A stretch of DNA of 64,000 nucleotides from Nocardiopsis metallicus. GTDB lineage: Bacteria; Actinomycetota; Actinomycetes; Streptosporangiales; Streptosporangiaceae. Each line of letters starts with the position of its first letter. Position 1 is the first letter of the stretch. The translations under genes and the position numbers were made by a program. Under the pieces are notes generated by a model that was given only the letters and a program-made list of their open reading frames with translations, was not told where the DNA came from and ran no database searches. Of the stretch, positions 59,668 to 64,000 are shown one piece after another. The stretch covers positions 5,394,001 to 5,458,000 of the forward strand of contig NZ_JACHDO010000001.1 of NCBI RefSeq assembly GCF_014201115.1, written 5' to 3'.

Positions 59668-60414
59668 GTGCCCTTCCTCATCGCCACCTCCCCCGGCCGC
59701 CCCGATCACCCGAACGAGGACTTCGCCGCCGCGACCGCCACCTGCGCGGTCCTGCTCGACGGGGTGAGCGCCCCCGCCGACCTCGACAACGGCTGCTCGC
59801 ACGGGGTCTCCTGGCACACGCGTCGGCTGGGGGCGCTGTTGCTGGCCGGTGCGGACGCGGGGATGAACCTGCGCGAGGCGCTGGCGGACGCGATCACCTC
59901 GGTCGCGGCCGCGCACGAGGGGACCTGCGACCTCGGGAACCAGCAGTCTCCTTCGGCGACGGTGGTGGCGGTCCGGGTCGGCGCGGACCACCTGGAGTAC
60001 CTGGTGCTGTCGGACTCGGTGCTGCTCACCGAGGAGGGCGGGAAGGTCCGGCTGCTCGCGGACACGCGGCTGGACGACCTGCGGCCCCGGTTGGCCCCGG
60101 GGACCCCGGCCCGCTCCTGGCGCAACGTCCCGGGCGGGTTCTGGACGGCGGGCGCCAACCCCGGTGCCGCCGAGGAGGCCCTGGTCGGAACGGTTCCCAG
60201 GGGCGCGTTCCTGGCGATGACCGACGGCGCGAGCCGCGCGGTGGAGGTCTTCGGGGAGCTGTCGTGGGAGGACTCCTTCGACCTGGCCCGGCGGCAGGGA
60301 CCGGGCGCCCTGGTGGAACGGGTCCGAGTGCTGGAGGCGGCGGACCCGTCGTGTCGGAGGTATCCGCGCGCAAAGGTCCGGGACGACTCCACCGCCCTGT
60401 GGTGGGAACCCTGA
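59668..60414 (+). CDS. PP2C-like protein phosphatase family protein
   Basis: 248 residues. The order of motifs follows the PP2C fold: NEDFAAATATCAVLLDGVSAPAD (metal Asp and Gly), SATVVAVRVGADHLEYLVLSDSVLL (metal-binding DS region), LAMTDGASRAVEVFG (the DG motif) and RDDSTALWW at the end (metal D). Members of this kind dephosphorylate Ser/Thr or act as partners of other proteins. GTG 59668 was selected since AGGAGGGG lies six bases upstream; the frame continues further upstream without a site. Substrate unknown. Confidence 0.85.
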   Translation: MPFLIATSPGRPDHPNEDFAAATATCAVLLDGVSAPADLDNGCSHGVSWHTRRLGALLLAGADAGMNLREALADAITSVAAAHEGTCDLGNQQSPSATVVAVRVGADHLEYLVLSDSVLLTEEGGKVRLLADTRLDDLRPRLAPGTPARSWRNVPGGFWTAGANPGAAEEALVGTVPRGAFLAMTDGASRAVEVFGELSWEDSFDLARRQGPGALVERVRVLEAADPSCRRYPRAKVRDDSTALWWEP

Positions 60415-60841
60415 CCCCTAGTTACGGACACTCTTAATCTCTCATTTTGGGCTCGCCATTTACCGAAAAAGAAAGATCGTTTTCCGGTGGCAAGCAAGTG
60501 AACAGGGAAAAGAATGTTCTTGACATTACAGACGTTTCCCACGGGGCCAGAGATCACCTTTGATCCGTTTTCCTAGAAAAGTCCCCAACAGGACACCCCG
60601 TGGCGAAGCTACCTTGTCGGAAAGAGACGCACGCCTCCCACAAACCCGGACACCACGCGCTTTCGCGTGTCGTCTTCTTCCGGTAGATTTCCCTGTAACC
60701 GATCAGTCGGAGTTCCCGCCACAACGCCCCATCCGACGGCCGGTCTTCTCAGAACCCCCTTGTCCGCATCCGTGCCATACGGGTGCTGGAGATTCTTTCC
60801 GTGATCCCGGCCGTCTCGCCGACCGCCGAAAAGGAGGCAGT
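60415..60841. promoter_or_regulatory. 427-bp AT-richer upstream region of the XRE-like gene
   Basis: A/T-rich stretch at 60420-60600. TTGACA at 60520-60525 is a candidate -35 without a clear -10. No gene or repeat is recognised; the composition differs from the neighbours. Confidence 0.4.
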
Positions 60842-61330
60842 GTGCGTGTCCCGGGCGTCCTCGAACCGACCGGCCCCAACCGCTCACTCCACCGGGCCGG
60901 TTGGCTGGACCGCGTCCCCTCCGAGCCCATGACCCTCCCCATCGATCCCACCGAGAGTGTGCGCCCCGGACCGGAGCAGCGCCCCAACCCCATGGACGCG
61001 AACACCCCCGCGGAGTTCCTCCTCACTATGCGCCGCTACCTCGCCTGGGCCGGCGACTGGTCGTACCTGGAACTGGAGTACAAGTGCGGCGGCGTGGTCA
61101 GCTCCGCCAAGTTCCAGCGCGCCCTTGAGGGGACCGAACTCCCCGGTTACGTGTTCCTGATGGCCTTCGTGACCGCCTGCGTCGGCACCGACGAGGGCGA
61201 ACGCCTCCGTTGGGCCACCTCCTGGCACCGCCTGCGCCGCGCCGCCCGCGCCGAGGAGGACGCCCGCCTGCGCGCCTCCCGGCAGGAGGCCCAGCGGCCC
61301 GACAACGGCAACCGGCCGCACGGCAGCTGA
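60842..61330 (+). CDS. XRE-like helix-turn-helix protein, degenerate HTH
   Basis: 162 residues. The region TPAEFLLTMRRYLAWAGDWSYLELEYKCGG, SSAKFQRALEGTELPGY and VTACVGTDEGERLRWATSWHRLR follows the pattern of the small actinobacterial HTH domains (ADFxxALRxLxxxSGxTYRxLE...) that sit at the ends of regulators and phage-like proteins. It contains Cys and Trp where many have Ala, so DNA binding is less certain. GTG 60842 is chosen because AAGGAGG lies four bases upstream; a longer frame from 60560 lacks a site. Confidence 0.65.
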   Translation: MRVPGVLEPTGPNRSLHRAGWLDRVPSEPMTLPIDPTESVRPGPEQRPNPMDANTPAEFLLTMRRYLAWAGDWSYLELEYKCGGVVSSAKFQRALEGTELPGYVFLMAFVTACVGTDEGERLRWATSWHRLRRAARAEEDARLRASRQEAQRPDNGNRPHGS

Positions 61331-61381
61331 CTCCTGTCCGTCATCCGCTGACTGCTGGCCCCCGGCCGCTGACCACCGCGC

Positions 61382-61941
61382 TCAGGCGACGGCTCTCAAG
61401 CAGGTGAGCAGGTCCTCCACCAGGCCCGCCGGATCGGCACGCCCCATGTCCGGGGTCAGGTGTCCGGCCAGGGCCAGGTCCACCGCGCCGTGGGCCAGGG
61501 CGTGCACCAGCGCCGCCGCTCGCTCGGTGTCCCCCGAGGGCAGGCGCCTCTGCCGCTGGGCCGGGGCGACCACCGTGACCAGTACGGCCCTCGCCCCGGC
61601 AGCCGCCCGCCCCAGGGACGCGGACTCGCTGTTCCAGGCGCCGAGGACCAGCTCGAACCGGGCCGGGTGGTCCAGCGCCCAGGTCGTGTAACGCAGCAGC
61701 GCCCCGCTCAGGGTCTCCGGTTCGGCCGGGGGCAGCGTCCGCAGCGCCGCCCCAGGGCGTCGAGCCCACCCGCCGCGATCTCCGCGAGCAGGTCCTCCTT
61801 GTCGGCGAAGTGCTTGTACGGGGTGTTGTGCGAGACCCCCGCCGACCGCCCCGCCTCGCGCGGCGTCACCGCCTCGGGTCCGCCCGAGTCCAGGAGTCGG
61901 GCGGCGGCGTCGAGGAGCTTGTCCCGGGTCGTGGTCGACAT
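61382..61941 (-). pseudogene. TetR-family regulator with a one-base frameshift
   Basis: From ATG 61941 the HTH is intact (STTTRDKLLDAAARLLDSGG, AVTPREAGRSAGVSHNTPYKHFADKEDLL), but the frame then runs out at LGRRCGRCP. In the next frame the C-terminal domain is complete (AALRTLPPAEPETLSGALLRY, WALDHPARFELVLGAW, HLTPDMGRADPAGLVEDLL). Adding one G to the run at 61750-61753 joins both parts. Either a true mutation or a sequencing error. The palindromic operators around this locus still look intact. Confidence 0.8.
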
Positions 61942-62168
61942 CCCCGTGGTCACCAGCACCACCACCATGAGCAGGGCCGCGCCGCTCACCACCCCGCCGG
62001 TCTGCCGCGGCGCACGGCCACGGAGCGGGCGGTGTCCCCGGTGCGCCGGCACTCCTCGCGGGCACGGCTGACGATGAAGAGTTCGCAGTCGGTGGTCGGT
62101 CCGAAGGCGATCACCAGGATGATCGCCCAGCGCCGGCGGTGGGCGAACCGGCCCAGCAGGGGGAACAT
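61942..62168 (-). pseudogene. MMPL-family exporter relic with a large internal deletion
   Basis: ATG 62168 opens with FPLLGRFAHRRRWAIILVI, the start of MmpL-type RND exporters, then jumps at once to FGPTTDCELFIVSRAREECR and RTGDTARSVAV, which belong near the C-terminal membrane block (the DYxxFLVSRxREE motif). A frame change leads to GGVVSGAALLMVVVL. Only about 75 of the usual 700 residues remain. It is just upstream of, and co-directional with, the TetR gene. Confidence 0.7.
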
Positions 62169-62180
62169 ACGCGCCCCCTT

Positions 62181-62197
62181 GGTTGACCATGTCAACC
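62181..62197. promoter_or_regulatory. operator 1, GGTTGAC-cat-GTCAACC
   Basis: Perfect 7-3-7 palindrome, 13 bp upstream of the MMPL relic start; identical arms to the site at 62269. Confidence 0.7.
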
Positions 62198-62268
62198 CAT
62201 GGTCGCGAGGGGTGTGCCGCCCCAAGGACAACCGGGCGGCGTGTGGACACTGACAACTCCAGACCTCA

Positions 62269-62285
62269 GGTTGACGCCGTCAACC
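62269..62285. promoter_or_regulatory. operator 2, GGTTGAC-gcc-GTCAACC
   Basis: Second perfect copy, 88 bp from the first. A half-site GGTTGAC follows at 62517-62523, 34 bp before the MFS start. Placement fits a regulator acting on both divergent units. Confidence 0.7.
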
Positions 62286-62556
62286 ACCGCGGGATGCTCG
62301 AAGCCCGCCTGACAAGCCTCAGGTGAGCGCCCTCACGCCACACGGAATCCCTCATGGGCAGGGGATTCCCGCCTGTGGTTCGGATCACCGGCAAACCCGG
62401 GTCAAGCGGGGATTGCCTTCCCCTGGCCACCCGTTGCACGCGGAGTGTCCCCGCATGGGACCGCACATCAGGTGCCCCACCCGAAGGTGGCTCACGGCGC
62501 CGAACACCAACCCCCAGGTTGACCCTGACCTTCCACAGCCATGCTCTGGAGAGCTC

Positions 62557-63885
62557 GTGAGCCTTACCGCTGTGCGCTCGAACGCGCGCCGAAACAGCCC
62601 GAACGACCGCAACATCCAGCACGACGAGCACGTCCGCGACAACCGCGGCCGGAACAGCGGCGCACGTGTGGGCACCTCGCCCTCGCGCCGCTCCGTCGCC
62701 ATGCTCGTCCTCGTCCTCGGCGTCCTGTCGGCCATCGGCCCGCTCGCCACCGACCTCTACCTGCCCGCGCTCCCCGAGATCACCGCCGACCTCGGGGCCA
62801 GCGAGGCCCGGGTCAAGCTGACCCTGACCGCCGTGATGGCGGGCCTGGCCCTCGGCCAGCTGGTCACCGGCCCGCTCAGCGACCGCTGGGGCCGCCGACT
62901 GCCCCTGCTCGTGGGAACCGGCGTGTTCACGGCGGTGACGTTCGCGATCGTGTTCGTGTCCTCGGCCGAGTCGTTCATGGCGCTGAGGTTCCTCCAGGGG
63001 CTCTCCGCCGCGGCCGGCCTGGTGGTCTCCCGAGCCGTGGTGCGGGACGTGTTCCACGGCGACACCGCAGCCACCTTCTTCTCCCGACTCATGCTGCTCA
63101 CCGGGCTCGCGCCGATGCTCGGCCCGGTGCTGGGCGGACAGCTGCTGCTGTTCGGCCCCTGGCAGCTGATCTTCGGGGTGCTGGGCCTGACCGGGGCGGC
63201 CACCTTCGCCCTGGTGCTGTTCGCCCTGCCCGAAAGCCTGCCGAGGGAGCAGCGGCGGCGACAGGACCCCCGGGTCCTGGCCCGTACGTTCGGCCGACTG
63301 CTGCGCGACCCCGGGTTCATCGCGCCGACGATGGTCCTGGCGCTGAGCTTCGGGATGAGCTTCACGTACATCTCGGCGTTCTCGTTCGTGTCCCAGGCCG
63401 AGTTCGGGGCGACCGCCCAGCAGTTCAGTCTGATCTTCGGCGTGACCACGCTCGGGATGATCCTCGGCAACCAGGTCAACGTGGTGCTGATTCCCCGGAT
63501 GGAGCTGCGCCGACGCCTCGGCCTGGGGCTCGCGGGCGCGGTCGCCTCCGTCGGCGGGATGGGCCTGCTGGCAGCGGTCGGCCGAGCCGATCTGGTGACG
63601 GTCACCGCGGCGCTGTTCGTGATGATGGTCTTCACCGGTCTCATCTCGCCCAACGCCACCGCGATGGCTCTGTCCGGACAGCCCCCGGAGATCGCCGGGA
63701 CCAGCTCGGCGCTGCTGGGCACCCTGCAGTTCGGGGTCGGTTCGGCGCTGGCCGCCACCGCGGGTCTGAGCGGCTCCACCACCCTGGCGAGCATGACCGC
63801 GGTGATGCTGGCGACGGCGGTGGGCGCCGCCCTGGTGTTCCTGTTCGCGGCCGTGCGCGGTCGCGCCGTCAACCCGGCCGCCTGA
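62557..63885 (+). CDS. Bcr/CflA-type MFS drug exporter
   Basis: 442 residues with 12 membrane helices. Motifs: LATDLYLPALPEI (motif D1 of the 12-helix DHA1 group, typical of Bcr), GPLSDRWGRRLPLLVG (motif A), LRFLQGLSAAAGLVVSRAVVRD (motif B), APMLGPVLGGQLL (motif C). Bcr-type carriers export bicyclomycin, sulfonamides or similar drugs by proton exchange. A long charged cytoplasmic N-terminus of about 45 residues precedes the first helix. GTG 62557 has GGAGAG just upstream; an ATG/GTG extension to 62323 would cross the operator region and is unlikely. Ends at a strong terminator. Confidence 0.9.
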   Translation: MSLTAVRSNARRNSPNDRNIQHDEHVRDNRGRNSGARVGTSPSRRSVAMLVLVLGVLSAIGPLATDLYLPALPEITADLGASEARVKLTLTAVMAGLALGQLVTGPLSDRWGRRLPLLVGTGVFTAVTFAIVFVSSAESFMALRFLQGLSAAAGLVVSRAVVRDVFHGDTAATFFSRLMLLTGLAPMLGPVLGGQLLLFGPWQLIFGVLGLTGAATFALVLFALPESLPREQRRRQDPRVLARTFGRLLRDPGFIAPTMVLALSFGMSFTYISAFSFVSQAEFGATAQQFSLIFGVTTLGMILGNQVNVVLIPRMELRRRLGLGLAGAVASVGGMGLLAAVGRADLVTVTAALFVMMVFTGLISPNATAMALSGQPPEIAGTSSALLGTLQFGVGSALAATAGLSGSTTLASMTAVMLATAVGAALVFLFAAVRGRAVNPAA

Positions 63886-63918
63886 CCCGCTGGAGCCAAC
63901 ACGCGCAGAAGCACCCGC

Positions 63919-63952
63919 AAGGGACCCCGAACAGCGCGGATCGGGGTCCCTT
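63919..63952 (+). terminator. terminator of the MFS gene
   Basis: AAGGGACCCCGA and TCGGGGTCCCTT, 12 perfect pairs around a 10-base loop. Confidence 0.85.
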
Positions 63953-63972
63953 CCGCCGTTCACCCACAGGCT

Positions 63973-64000
63973 ATACACACGGGGTATACATCATGTGTAT
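63973..64000. promoter_or_regulatory. partial operator-like sequence at the window edge
   Basis: ATACACA and TGTGTAT form inverted arms around a GTATAC core, cut off by the end of the window. Likely the control region of the next gene, which is not visible. Confidence 0.35.

Noticed and set aside
60560..60841. N-terminal extension of the XRE-like protein by 94 residues
   Set aside because: A strong AAGGAGG site precedes GTG 60842, and the extra part is compositionally unlike the protein and lies in the A/T-richer upstream DNA.
62323..62556. N-terminal extension of the MFS protein by 78 residues
   Set aside because: It would translate through the operator half-site region; GTG 62557 has GGAGAG directly upstream and gives the normal family start.

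Overview
The window is very GC-rich DNA with strong third-position G/C bias, frequent GTG/TTG starts, GGAGG-type ribosome binding sites and densely packed, overlapping operons. LCP, L,D-transpeptidase, WYL and ROK regulators, an Asp23/AmaP envelope set and DrrAB-type exporters together point to a chromosomal segment of a filamentous actinomycete. A Nocardiopsis-like genome is my best guess; that is inference, because there is no rRNA or other marker gene to test it.

Layout. 1-2.1 kb: an IS4-type transposase sits inside an M3 oligopeptidase gene. 2.2-7.6 kb: a membrane-anchored solute-binding-fold protein, and a heterodimeric ABC exporter whose two ATPase domains have lost complementary motifs. 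7.8-9.5 kb: a GNAT acetyltransferase, DNA glycosylase Tag and an NmrA stub. 9.5-11.9 kb: an ABC-F ATPase with a possible leader peptide, divergent from a TetR regulator. 12-18.6 kb: a four-gene unit (PLP enzyme plus ABC exporter) divergent from a BKACE / gamma-glutamyltransferase-like pair, with a CRP-type site between. 18.8-21.6 kb: DrrAB-type exporter and its TetR regulator. 21.8-23.1 kb: a thioredoxin-fold lipoprotein and a frameshifted PaiB-like gene. 23.2-28.6 kb: the Entner-Doudoroff operon zwf-edd-eda with a divergent ROK regulator. 29-36.4 kb: a cell-envelope stretch (anchored protein, LCP enzyme, two secreted low-complexity proteins, DosS-like histidine kinase). 36.6-42.4 kb: a MacAB-like efflux operon facing its own two-component system. 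42.7-47.3 kb: a DMT permease, a membrane protein and a three-gene ABC-2 exporter. 47.6-49.3 kb: WYL and quinone-reductase relics around an SDR. 49.4-52.5 kb: dhaKL and a DUF418 membrane protein. 52.6-56 kb: the Asp23/AmaP envelope operon divergent from an ECF sigma factor and an anti-sigma/Asp23-like fusion. 56.3-61.3 kb: ACT protein, TPR-like protein, L,D-transpeptidase, PP2C-like phosphatase and an XRE-like protein. 61.4-63.9 kb: frameshifted TetR, an MMPL relic and a Bcr/CflA-type MFS exporter that share operators.

How the parts connect. The main themes are export (seven transporter systems), envelope stress, and carbon flux (ED pathway, dihydroxyacetone kinase). Several local circuits can be read from DNA sites: three related GTAC-rich operators for the DrrAB TetR, tandem 11-bp-period boxes between the two-component system and its efflux operon, a pair of identical inverted repeats at the TetR/MMPL/MFS locus, and paired operators at the ABC-F/TetR divergent promoter. 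At least seven genes are broken. Two of these (PaiB-like, TetR) differ from intact genes by single-base indels in G/C runs and could be sequencing errors.

Most noteworthy: the complementary-degenerate ABC pair; the PLP enzyme/BKACE/GGT/exporter neighbourhood with a consensus CRP site; the zinc-finger anti-sigma fused to an Asp23-like domain; and an inverted pair of about 150-bp intergenic repeats carrying a DnaA-box-like sequence.
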